Below are positions 54,032 through 62,430 of a DNA stretch of 64,000 bases, piece by piece. Position 1 is the stretch's first letter. Each line of letters starts with the position of its first letter. The notes below the pieces were generated by a model. The model saw only the letters and a list, made by a program, of their open reading frames with translations. It was not told the DNA's origin and ran no database searches. This DNA comes from CAZRSW01 sp964602845 (GTDB lineage Bacteria; Chloroflexota; Dehalococcoidia; Lucifugimonadales; UBA826): the NCBI GenBank assembly GCA_964602845.1, contig CAZRSW010000010.1:1-64000 (forward strand), read 5' to 3'. A program made the translations under genes and the position numbers.

Positions 54032-54946
54032 TCAGTATTTGTCACTAATCCCAACCGGGTATGATTTCTCGTAGCAAAATTTAACCCATTGTTGATAAAA
54101 AGTGTGTCGATGCATTTTCCACACATTTAAAGGGTTTGTAAAATCAAAATTTTTAATTGGCGGTACATTTGGATCGGCAGAATCCCTTTTCGCCTCATAT
54201 GCTAGTCGGCTTGAATTATATTCGGGATGTCCGAGATGAATTACTTGTTTATGGTCAGGGGTCTCATATATCGGATACCCTACCTCTTCACTATAGGCTA
54301 GGGCTTTTAAGTCACCTCTAGATTCAGCTTTTTCTATATCTTCATTGTCCATACCAGCATTTCGGCTTTGCGGACAAAAAAATCTATCATCGGTAGCACT
54401 CATTATTGGATGATTAGGGGCCTTATTTTCAAGCTGAAATACCCCAAACAATTTCTGTTCATATACTATTTTTTTTACTCCTAGCAAATATGCCATTGCC
54501 ATACCCGCCCAACACAATCCTAGAGTGCTTGGTACGTTATCACGAGCATCATCCATGATACTTACGATTTCATTCCAATAAGTAATTTCTTCAAACTTAA
54601 GATGTTCTAAAGGTGTGCCAGTTATGATAAAACCATCTAAATTTCCTTGATCTTTAGCTTCTTTGTAAGTGACATAAAATTTTTCCACGTATCCGTTGGG
54701 CCAAGTTTTGTAGGTGTGTGTTTTTAATTTGATCCAAATAGGCTCTATGACAAAGTTCGTAAATCCAAGCGAGTTTAATATATTTAGCTCATATTGATGC
54801 CCGATTGGCATAATGTTCAGTATCCCTATCCTTAGATGTCTAGATGCTGGCAAGTCATCTGTTTGGTCACTAGGAATCCATTGGATGAGGTTGTTTTGCT
54901 GTATTTGTTGAATCGAGTGGTAATCAGAAGGAAGAATTAATGACAT
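54032..54946 (-). CDS. metA: Homoserine O-acetyltransferase (MetA family)
   Basis: A 304-residue MetA. The nucleophile is in LGLCWAG (about Cys145), the His/Glu pair in HLGHPEY. The residue that sets acyl choice is Glu in TGTPLE (about 114), where E. coli MetA has Gly; Glu is known to favour acetyl-CoA over succinyl-CoA. This fits the O-acetylhomoserine-using MetY next door. ATG at 54946 is chosen because AAGGAG stands 5 nt upstream; a start at 54985 would bypass it and run into the intercistronic hairpin. Confidence 0.93.
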   Translation of the reverse strand: MSLILPSDYHSIQQIQQNNLIQWIPSDQTDDLPASRHLRIGILNIMPIGHQYELNILNSLGFTNFVIEPIWIKLKTHTYKTWPNGYVEKFYVTYKEAKDQGNLDGFIITGTPLEHLKFEEITYWNEIVSIMDDARDNVPSTLGLCWAGMAMAYLLGVKKIVYEQKLFGVFQLENKAPNHPIMSATDDRFFCPQSRNAGMDNEDIEKAESRGDLKALAYSEEVGYPIYETPDHKQVIHLGHPEYNSSRLAYEAKRDSADPNVPPIKNFDFTNPLNVWKMHRHTFYQQWVKFCYEKSYPVGISDKY

Positions 54947-54966
54947 CTTAACTCCTTGGTTACTCG

Positions 54967-54998
54967 CTGTTGTGATGGGAAACAACCCATCACAACAG
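54967..54998 (-). promoter_or_regulatory. Perfect 13-bp hairpin between metY and metA
   Basis: CTGTTGTGATGGG and its complement CCCATCACAACAG flank a 6-nt loop, with no T run after it. It lies between the metY stop and the metA ribosome site. It may stabilise the upstream mRNA, be a processing site, or tune metA expression. Confidence 0.6.
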
Positions 54999-55011
54999 TT
55001 GGTTATGACAA

Positions 55012-56337
55012 CTAATTCACTGCATCAAGTGCTTGGGCAAAATCGGCCTTGATATCGTCTATATGTTCCAATCCTACCGAAATCCTAATGGTTGCTGGTT
55101 CCACACCAGCAGATGCCTGTTCCTCCGGCGATAATTGCTCATGAGTCGTTGAAGCTGGGTGAATCACAAGCGTTTTTGCATCGCCAACATTGGCCAGGTT
55201 ACTTGCCAACTTTAAGTTATCAATGCACTTTACTGCAGCGTCGTAACCACCCTTAAGAGTAAAAGTTAGGACTGATCCGTATCCTCGTTGAAGATATTTG
55301 TCGGCCAATTCCTTATAAGGGTTTGATGGCAGGCCCAGATAATTAACGGATTCCACTTTTGAATGATTGTCTAACCATTCAGCTAGAGCAATTGAATTCT
55401 CACAATGTCTTTCTACGCGTAGGGACAATGTTTCAAGCCCTTGGATGAACAAAAAAGAATTAAAAGGACTAAGGGCTGCACCATAATCTCTAAGTACTTC
55501 AAAGCGTGCCCTAATACCAAACGCTATATTCCTATTTGAAGGTACTCCCAAGGCGTTGCACAAATCGCTTTCAAATCCGGAAACATCCCAATGGACCAGA
55601 CCGTGATAGCCCTCGCTGGGATCGGTGAATAATGGGAATTTTCCATTACCCCAATTGAAGGTGCCAGCGTCGACGATAACTCCTCCTATACTGGTTCCAT
55701 GTCCTCCGATCCATTTTGTAGCACTATGGACCACAACATCGGCCCCATGATCTATAGGCCTGATTAGTGCCCCAGCCGCACCAAGTGTATTGTCAACGAT
55801 TAGTGGGATATTGTTGGAGTGAGCAAGATTGGCGAGTCCTTCAAAATCTGGAACATTCATTTCTGGGTTCCCTATAGATTCAAGGTAAATTGCTTTAGTT
55901 TTCTCGTCTATCTTTGATTCAAAACTTGATATATTATCCCCTTCTGCAAATTTTACGTTGATTCCAATTCTGGGAAATTGAACTTTGAATTGATTGTAGG
56001 TTCCACCATAAAGGAATGAGGTAGATATTAAATTATCTCCGGCGGTCATGAAGTTGGTTATAGCAGTGAATTGAGCAGCTTGTCCTGATGCTGTTGCTAA
56101 ACCTAAAATACCCCCTTCTAGAGCTGCTACCCTTTTTTCAAATACATCGGTGGTAGGGTTCATAATCCTAGAGTAAATGTTTCCCAATTCTTTGAGAGTG
56201 AATAGATTGGCGCCATGTTCGTGACTGTTGAAGACATAAGAAGTAGTTTGGTAGATGGGCACTGCTCTAGAGTTAGTTGTGGGATCCGGCTCCTGTCCTG
56301 CGTGTAGTTGTAAGGTTTCAAATTTATATTCGGTCAT
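55012..56337 (-). CDS. metY: O-acetylhomoserine sulfhydrylase MetY
   Basis: A 441-residue PLP enzyme that makes homocysteine from O-acetylhomoserine and sulfide. The PLP lysine is in VVHSATKWIGGHGT near residue 208, and the N-terminal ETLQLHAGQEPDPTT and the YSRIMNPT segment are typical of the long MetY branch. It is followed by metA on the same transcript and preceded by a SAM riboswitch candidate and terminator. GGAG lies before the ATG. Confidence 0.94.
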   Translation of the reverse strand: MTEYKFETLQLHAGQEPDPTTNSRAVPIYQTTSYVFNSHEHGANLFTLKELGNIYSRIMNPTTDVFEKRVAALEGGILGLATASGQAAQFTAITNFMTAGDNLISTSFLYGGTYNQFKVQFPRIGINVKFAEGDNISSFESKIDEKTKAIYLESIGNPEMNVPDFEGLANLAHSNNIPLIVDNTLGAAGALIRPIDHGADVVVHSATKWIGGHGTSIGGVIVDAGTFNWGNGKFPLFTDPSEGYHGLVHWDVSGFESDLCNALGVPSNRNIAFGIRARFEVLRDYGAALSPFNSFLFIQGLETLSLRVERHCENSIALAEWLDNHSKVESVNYLGLPSNPYKELADKYLQRGYGSVLTFTLKGGYDAAVKCIDNLKLASNLANVGDAKTLVIHPASTTHEQLSPEEQASAGVEPATIRISVGLEHIDDIKADFAQALDAVN

Positions 56338-56399
56338 AATATCTATTCTCCTAAAGTTCTAAATTTAAGATTGTCTTTTTGAATTAGTCTTCTTGTTGC

Positions 56400-56437
56400 A
56401 AAAAAAAGACCTCACTCCGGAGTGAGGTCTTTTTTAT
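56400..56437 (-). terminator. Intrinsic terminator in the metY leader
   Basis: A perfect palindrome GACCTCACTCC/GGAGTGAGGTC (56408-56429) is followed on the minus strand by a run of eight T residues (56400-56407). It stands 63 nt ahead of metY, downstream of the riboswitch-like segment, so it is a natural premature-termination site. A run of T on the other side lets it work in both directions. Confidence 0.8.
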
Positions 56438-56450
56438 TTTGATTAAATAG

Positions 56451-56500
56451 ATTGAGTTTTAGATAATCAGGTAAATCAAACCTCGCTAATGTTATCGCTG
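56451..56500 (-). promoter_or_regulatory. SAM-II/SAM-V-like riboswitch candidate
   Basis: On the minus strand, about 15 nt before the metY-leader terminator, the sequence AGGTTTGATTTACCT forms a 4-bp hairpin whose loop GATT can pair with AATC further on, after ATCTAAAACTC, giving an H-type pseudoknot. A TTGATTTA-type loop and a downstream CTAAAA resemble the ligand core shared by the SAM-II and SAM-V classes; SAM-V is known from marine bacteria ahead of metY-like genes. Location before metY-metA and a terminator fits OFF control by SAM. Class assignment is from memory of the consensus. Confidence 0.55.
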
Positions 56501-56925
56501 TATCTACAACAACGCTCGATGGTGTTTGAAATCGATATTCTAAGTATATTTGTAGGCATGGATAAATTTAACAGTTTGAGAGTATGTTCAAAAAATTTGT
56601 TGTGAACACCGTAACATACATACTACGGTTTGTGAATTTTTATGAAAGTAATTGACTAATAATCGGTTTAAATCCTCTTAAGTGGGTCATTTCATACAGT
56701 CACAGATTCGTTTGTTTCCTGGGTTCATGCTATCTTCTGGATTCAGGTAACCATGAAATTGCAGAAGCATGTAGAAAGATGTGTCATAAGTACAGTCTAA
56801 GGTGTTGATTAAAAGGTTAATTGGAAAATATCAGGTTTACATCTTTAATCCCCGAAAGATAAGCTTTAATCTCACCACTTTGCTCATGCTATCATCGCGG
56901 CCGAATTACTACCTTCAACAAGGAT
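56501..56925. other. Intergenic region between metY leader and MFS gene
   Basis: AT-rich, about 425 nt, with no frame that looks coding on either strand. It must hold the metY promoter (minus) and the MFS promoter (plus); a weak TAGAAT (about 56537-56542, minus) is the only candidate -10 I noted for metY. No repeats or RNA genes were recognised. Confidence 0.4.
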
Positions 56926-56931
56926 GTGACT

Positions 56932-58191
56932 TTGAATTTATCAAGGATGCTGTCGAATAGAACACCGTTCTTTTACGGGTGGGTGGTTTTGGGCACATCT
57001 GGTGCAACCCAAGTTGTTAGAAACGCTGCTGGTAGTCTAACTCTGGCGATCTTCATGTATCCAATGCACCAGGACTTAGGATGGAACATAACATTGATTG
57101 CAGGGGCAGTCAGTGCAGGGGCGCTAGCTTCGATTGTCTTTTCTCCGATCACGGGATGGATGATCGATCGATATGGAGCTAGAGTTGTTCTAACCTCCAG
57201 TATCTTAGTCCTCGGTCTAACAACCTTCCTCACTGGCTGGGCTACTATACCAATCTTTTTTTATATTACTTATGGAATAGGTCGGGTTATATTCAGTAGT
57301 CCTGTTCAGATCGGATCCTCTGTAGTGGTGTCACGGTGGTTTATTCGCAGGAGAGGTAGAGCAAACGGTATGTTGTCATTTTGTCATTCAATTGGGATGA
57401 CGGGATTCCCCCTGATGGCATCTATCTTGATCGCCATATACGGATGGCAGGTTACATGGCAAATTTTGGGAGTCGCTGTTTGGTTAATAGCGTTGCTCCC
57501 TGTCTACTTTTTTCTCGCTGAAACGCCCGAATCAGTTGGTGTTCTCCCTGATGGTGATGAGCTGTTAGCATCCAAACTAGAAATGATTGAACCAGATTCA
57601 ATGAATGATCCGATGTGGAATTTAAGTAGCGCAATTCGTACTCCAGCGCTATGGCAGTTAGCAGTTGGTGGAGGGCTTTTATATGTGATACATTCGGGCA
57701 CTAATACGCACCTTGCCGCACATCTACAATCAATAGGCATGACTGGAACAATAGCTGCCTCAGCGGTTATCCTAAATGCGGTTTTCACTGGAGTCGGCGG
57801 ACTCTGCTGGGGGTGGCTCGCGGAGAAAATACAGATCCGTTTCTGTTACGCCTTAGTTGCCCTTGTAATGGCGGTGTCTGCAATGCTATTTGTGTTTGTC
57901 AGTTCAGCATTGGGCTCTCTACTTATCGCATCTTTATTCGGAATCTCATTGGGAGGAATGCTTGTTGTACCCTCCGTATCCTTCGCTGATTATTTTGGTA
58001 GGGAATCTCTAGGCTCGATTAGAGGTATATCGGAACCGTTCGTGGGATTGGGACAAGCAGTAGGTGCCTTGATGTCTGGGATTATTTATGATCTGACGGA
58101 GAGCTACCACGTGGCATTTTATACTATGGCTATCCTCGCAGTACTCACTATAGTGATGACTGTAACAGCTGAGAAACCGAAAATACGATGA
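56932..58191 (+). CDS. MFS transporter (monocarboxylate/oxalate-formate type)
   Basis: A 419-residue carrier with 12 predicted helices. The N-terminal RTPFFYGWVVLGTSG and the GWMIDRYGARVVL motif-A loop are typical of the oxalate/formate and monocarboxylate porter branch. TTG at 56932 has AAGGA about 7 nt upstream; GTG at 56926 and ATG at 56947 are alternatives. It could import the organic acids handled by the downstream ThDP enzyme and aldolase. Confidence 0.82.
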   Translation: MNLSRMLSNRTPFFYGWVVLGTSGATQVVRNAAGSLTLAIFMYPMHQDLGWNITLIAGAVSAGALASIVFSPITGWMIDRYGARVVLTSSILVLGLTTFLTGWATIPIFFYITYGIGRVIFSSPVQIGSSVVVSRWFIRRRGRANGMLSFCHSIGMTGFPLMASILIAIYGWQVTWQILGVAVWLIALLPVYFFLAETPESVGVLPDGDELLASKLEMIEPDSMNDPMWNLSSAIRTPALWQLAVGGGLLYVIHSGTNTHLAAHLQSIGMTGTIAASAVILNAVFTGVGGLCWGWLAEKIQIRFCYALVALVMAVSAMLFVFVSSALGSLLIASLFGISLGGMLVVPSVSFADYFGRESLGSIRGISEPFVGLGQAVGALMSGIIYDLTESYHVAFYTMAILAVLTIVMTVTAEKPKIR

Positions 58192-58325
58192 GAATCGATG
58201 CGATAGAACTATAGTGCGGGGTAGTAGCATTTCTGGCTGTTCATTTACGAATGGGATCCATGTTGTCAACTCAGAAGTACATCCTATTCTCGGATCTATC
58301 CCCACGGAATGAGATTGCCATCTTT

Positions 58326-58355
58326 TTGTGGGCGAAGTGGAGACTTTCCTATACA
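58326..58355 (+). promoter_or_regulatory. Possible promoter of the ThDP enzyme gene
   Basis: TTGTGG (58326-58331) and TATACA (58350-58355) with an 18-nt spacer lie about 90 nt before the ThDP enzyme gene. The match is moderate. Confidence 0.3.
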
Positions 58356-58442
58356 ATACAGTCGACGGATCAAAGGATGTATTTTACGCCCTTTTCTACA
58401 AACGCATGGTATGAATGAGTGAAAGTATAAAGTGAAAAGATA

Positions 58443-60056
58443 ATGACAAGAATGACGGGAGCCCAAGCTCTTGTGAGGCAATTGCAATCTGAAGGGGTTG
58501 ATACGATATTCGGACTGCCTGGAGTCCAGATTATGGCAGCTTTTGATGCTTTGCATGAGGTTCGAGATGGAATGAACCTTGTCCATGTAAGACATGAGCA
58601 GGCCACTACGTATATGGCTGACGGTTACGCCAGAGCCACCGGGAAGGTTGGGGTTGGTATGGCTGTGCCTGGTCCAGGTGCTCTTAATGCGACTGCTGGA
58701 CTTGGGACTGCATTTGCTTGTTCGTCTCCTGTGTTGCTAATTTCTGGGCAAATAGATAGTGGATCCTTGGGGAGACGGCAAGGACAATTACATGAGGTAG
58801 ATGAACAATTAGATGTATTCAAGCCCATTACGAAGTGGAATCATCGCGTCACGCGAGTCGAAGAGATTCCAGAGGTAGTCCATGAGGCTTTTCGCCAGAT
58901 GCGAACAGGTAGGCCGCGTCCCGTGGAACTAGAGATTCCTCCAGACACTCTGGGGAAAAAGGGAACAGCGCACATTATAGAGCCCGAAGAGTATCACCCT
59001 AAGGCTGCTAGTCCGGGAGATATTGCGGAAGCCGCTCAAATGTTGTTGGAAGCTCGGCGTCCGGCAATCATCGCCGGAGGTGGGTCTCTGATATCGGATG
59101 CTGGAGATGAACTTGCTCAAGTTGCCGAGATGATTCAGGCTCCCATCATGACCACTCAGGGCTCTAAAGGCGTTATATCAGAGGTAAATCCTTTTCACAC
59201 GGGAACAAACTATATTGAAGTGGGTCCGGCGTCTGAGATCATTCCAGATTGCGATGTGCTTTTGGCTGTGGGGACTCGTCTGCTGCTGAAAGAACTAGAG
59301 CGAAAAACTCCTCGTATAATTCACGTGGATGTAGATCCAGGCGAAATAGGAAAGAACTTTTCCACGGAGGTAAGAGTTATTGCTGATGCTAAGGTTGCTA
59401 TGGGACAATTAGCTAAGCAATTGAAAGTGATGAGATGTTCTAAGCCGTCAAGGTTAGAGGAAATTGCTCAATACAAACGCAGGACGGAAGCTTCAGTCTT
59501 AAAACTTGCCCCAAATCAAGTAGGAATTATTCAGTCGATGCGTGACCAATTGGATGATGATGCTGTTGTGGTTGCTGGTGTTACCAACATAGGATACTGG
59601 AGTAATGTGGCCTACGAAGTTCGCCAGCCTAGATCGTATGTTACGTCCGGTTATTTTGGCACTCTAGGGTATGCATTTCCCACGGCCCTGGGAGTCAAAA
59701 CTGCCGTTCCCGACAAGCAAGTTGTGGCATTGTGCGGAGACGGTGGATTCATGTACAGTCCGCAAGAACTTTCTACTGCAGTGCAATATGGGATCAACAT
59801 AGTAGCTGTTGTGTTCAATAACAATGCTTTCGGTGCGTCCCGCTGGGATCAGACTCATCGCTATGATGGGAGATTTATAGGCACAGGTTTGGCGAACCCG
59901 GACTTTATGAAACTGGCAGACTCATTCGGGGTTTTAGGAATCAGGACACACTCGGATGGATTTGGCGATGCTCTAGGGGAAGCTTTAAAAGCAGATGCTC
60001 CAGTGCTGTTGGAGGTTGATGTACCAGTAGAGATGCCTCCTTTCCAAATAATTTAA
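58443..60056 (+). CDS. Thiamine diphosphate-dependent enzyme (acetolactate synthase large-subunit-like)
   Basis: A 537-residue ThDP enzyme with the three-domain layout. The catalytic Glu is in VRHEQATTYMADGYAR near residue 44, a central FAD-type domain spans about 190-330, and the ThDP/Mg motif is GDGGFMYSPQEL ... NN near 427-455. No regulatory small subunit follows and it is not beside ilv genes, so a catabolic oxo-acid decarboxylase or carboligase is as likely as acetolactate synthase. Confidence 0.83.
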   Translation: MTRMTGAQALVRQLQSEGVDTIFGLPGVQIMAAFDALHEVRDGMNLVHVRHEQATTYMADGYARATGKVGVGMAVPGPGALNATAGLGTAFACSSPVLLISGQIDSGSLGRRQGQLHEVDEQLDVFKPITKWNHRVTRVEEIPEVVHEAFRQMRTGRPRPVELEIPPDTLGKKGTAHIIEPEEYHPKAASPGDIAEAAQMLLEARRPAIIAGGGSLISDAGDELAQVAEMIQAPIMTTQGSKGVISEVNPFHTGTNYIEVGPASEIIPDCDVLLAVGTRLLLKELERKTPRIIHVDVDPGEIGKNFSTEVRVIADAKVAMGQLAKQLKVMRCSKPSRLEEIAQYKRRTEASVLKLAPNQVGIIQSMRDQLDDDAVVVAGVTNIGYWSNVAYEVRQPRSYVTSGYFGTLGYAFPTALGVKTAVPDKQVVALCGDGGFMYSPQELSTAVQYGINIVAVVFNNNAFGASRWDQTHRYDGRFIGTGLANPDFMKLADSFGVLGIRTHSDGFGDALGEALKADAPVLLEVDVPVEMPPFQII

Positions 60057-60113
60057 TTTCTCATAGACTTTCGGTTTGATGGGTAACATTAAGTCAATTT
60101 GAACACTCAAAAA

Positions 60114-61004
60114 CTACTTCATTGTTCTCTTCGTGTATCTTCTGCCTATTTCTGCAGTTTCCCGACTTTGACCAGCTATAATTCTGGCACCGGAATCGAT
60201 AACTTCGGTAATGTTTTGTGGGGTTCCTGTCTCCAAGAATTTGACCCCATTCGTGTCGCAAGCAGTTTTAACTCTTTGTGAAGCGTCTTTTAATCTTTGG
60301 TCAGGTGGTGCACCAGGGACCCTTAAAATTTTCATGGACATTGACATATCCCCGGGGCCCATTTCGGCAAATCCAATACCTGGAACGCTTAGAATTTGCT
60401 CGCAGTTGTTTAATCCTTCTAGGGTTTCTATTTTTAGGCCGAGTAAAAGTTCACCGATTGGGTTTAGTGGCCATGGGTCAGCCTTCATTCTGTACTCGCT
60501 GTCTTCTTCAAGCCCCCATTTTTGCTTTGCTTTGAATTCTGAACCTACCCCCCTAGTGCCGTCCTTAAGACCATAACCGACACCTAAATCGTTAAGCTTA
60601 TATCTGCACGACTCAATGAAAGCAGCTACTGCCTCCGGCGATGTTGCTTCACATAATAGTATCCCGTGTACTCCTCTAGCTAAGATTTGTCTAATTTGCC
60701 AGGAGTTATATCTGATAATCTCTGCATTTTCACCCTGAACGGGAAGTTCCACTATTACGGATGGAGTGAGATGCCCTGAGAGTGTCGGGCCACCATCGAC
60801 CAACCCATCCATATAGGCTTCTAATCCAGTCATGTCAAAAGAACCATGTTCCATACCTATATTTATATAATCGGCCCACGTCGAGGAATCTTTTATGCCC
60901 TGTTCGTAGGTTAGGAAATCTCTAGAAAAGGAATGTAATCCTGTATAGTAAACAGGTTGATCATTTTCTAATAACTCAATAGCTTTGTTAATTCTTTCAG
61001 CCAA
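60114..61004 (-). CDS. HpcH/HpaI family aldolase
   Basis: A 296-residue class-II-like aldolase. VIVELPVQGENAEII, GILLCEATSPEA and GFAEMGPGDMSMSM (the metal-binding Glu and Asp) mark HpcH/HpaI. Members cleave 2-keto-3-deoxy sugar acids or 4-hydroxy-2-oxo acids to pyruvate plus an aldehyde. It sits 79 nt downstream of a sugar-acid dehydratase of the enolase superfamily, so the pair likely runs consecutive steps. Confidence 0.85.
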   Translation of the reverse strand: MAERINKAIELLENDQPVYYTGLHSFSRDFLTYEQGIKDSSTWADYINIGMEHGSFDMTGLEAYMDGLVDGGPTLSGHLTPSVIVELPVQGENAEIIRYNSWQIRQILARGVHGILLCEATSPEAVAAFIESCRYKLNDLGVGYGLKDGTRGVGSEFKAKQKWGLEEDSEYRMKADPWPLNPIGELLLGLKIETLEGLNNCEQILSVPGIGFAEMGPGDMSMSMKILRVPGAPPDQRLKDASQRVKTACDTNGVKFLETGTPQNITEVIDSGARIIAGQSRETAEIGRRYTKRTMK

Positions 61005-61083
61005 GCGTAAACCTCCCGTAATGTGTTCCGTTGCATATTATTGTAATGGTACTAAATGGGTTCGGCACATGCCGGAGATGAGG

Positions 61084-62250
61084 TTACCAATTAGTGAATG
61101 CCCCGTCATTTCTTCTGAGCTGTGGTAGCCATCCTGTGGGGTCCACCATCCTATCTATGGCCAATGCCTCGTTGAAATCCACTCCCATCCCCGGTTCATC
61201 AGGACACCAAGCATAACCGTCTTTCCATTGAATTTGTTTTGGGAACAAATCGGTTGCGTAGGAGCCAGGCTTTCTGGGCATTTCTTGTACGCCCACGTTT
61301 GTTGTAGCCATACATAATGACACGCAAGCGGCTGCGCTTACAGGCCCTAGGGGGTTATGGGGCACAATGTCGATGTAATGTGTTTCCGCCCAGTGGGTTA
61401 TCTTTAGGGCTTCAGTTATGCCGCCTACAATGCATAAATCTATTCGAGCATAATTTATCAATTCTTCTTCTATAACCTCTCTAAATGGCCATTTGCTGGC
61501 CCATTGTTCCCCTGCTGCGATTGGCAATGACACATGTCTCGCCAGAGTTCGGTAGCTTGCGGGGTTTTCTGATCGCAAGGGGTCTTCTATGAAGAAGGGC
61601 CTATAGGGTTCCACGGTTTTGCAAAATGCTACGGCGTGAGCCGTATCCAATCGGGTGTGGATATCAAAACATATTTGTATGTCAGGCCCAACAGCTTCTC
61701 TAACGGCAGCGATTTGCTCTTCACCTATCCGCATTGATTCAACTGGCTCGAGGGTATTTAAATTATTAACATAGAGTGGTGATGGTCCGGTCTCTGGTTG
61801 GTGCCAGCGCACAAACTTCCAACCGTCGTCAACGTGATATTTGCAGTTATCCAGTAGCTCAATAAGTGTGTCTCCTTGGGTATGGGGGTAGCATACGACT
61901 TTGTCTCTTACGGGCCCTCCAAGGAGCTTGTATAGAGGCATTTCCAATGCCTTTGATTTGATATCCCATAATGCAATATCTATTCCACTAATGGCGCACG
62001 AATAAACCTTATCGGCAGGAAAAAAACCGCCTCTAAACATTTGTTGCCACATTTTTTCAGTGCTAAATGGATCTTGACCTACAACAACTTGAGATAAATG
62101 TTCGATGGCTTTACCAATGGCCCCACCCCAATGTGGGATTCCAACTTCACCTAGACCGTACACTCCTGAATCCGTTTCAATTTTTACGATGTAGTACAAC
62201 TTACCTTTTTCATCGGTAAATGGGAATTGTTTAATTTGTGTTACTTTCAT
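61084..62250 (-). CDS. Enolase superfamily sugar-acid dehydratase (galactonate dehydratase-like)
   Basis: A 388-residue mandelate-racemase-group enzyme. Metal ligands lie in CFDIHTRLD (Asp, with the catalytic His two residues on), FFIEDPL and AAGEQWA, and the second catalytic His in DIVPHNPLGPVS. This DIH/PHNP pattern is that of D-galactonate and related dehydratases. The product would be a 2-keto-3-deoxy acid for the neighbouring aldolase. It differs from the L-fuconate type enzyme at 49671-51014. Confidence 0.87.
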   Translation of the reverse strand: MKVTQIKQFPFTDEKGKLYYIVKIETDSGVYGLGEVGIPHWGGAIGKAIEHLSQVVVGQDPFSTEKMWQQMFRGGFFPADKVYSCAISGIDIALWDIKSKALEMPLYKLLGGPVRDKVVCYPHTQGDTLIELLDNCKYHVDDGWKFVRWHQPETGPSPLYVNNLNTLEPVESMRIGEEQIAAVREAVGPDIQICFDIHTRLDTAHAVAFCKTVEPYRPFFIEDPLRSENPASYRTLARHVSLPIAAGEQWASKWPFREVIEEELINYARIDLCIVGGITEALKITHWAETHYIDIVPHNPLGPVSAAACVSLCMATTNVGVQEMPRKPGSYATDLFPKQIQWKDGYAWCPDEPGMGVDFNEALAIDRMVDPTGWLPQLRRNDGAFTNW

Positions 62251-62430
62251 TACATTACCTTTACAATCGTCAAGTTGTTTAAAGTTTTGGATGTTAAAGG
62301 AGCATTTTAAGGACGGTATAGCAGGATAAAATCTATGTCAATCAGCTGTTTTAAGAACGATGTTTGGTACTAATGCTATATAGTCAATGGTAATATTAGC
62401 CCTAGCCCTTATTCACTGGAGACGATAGCG

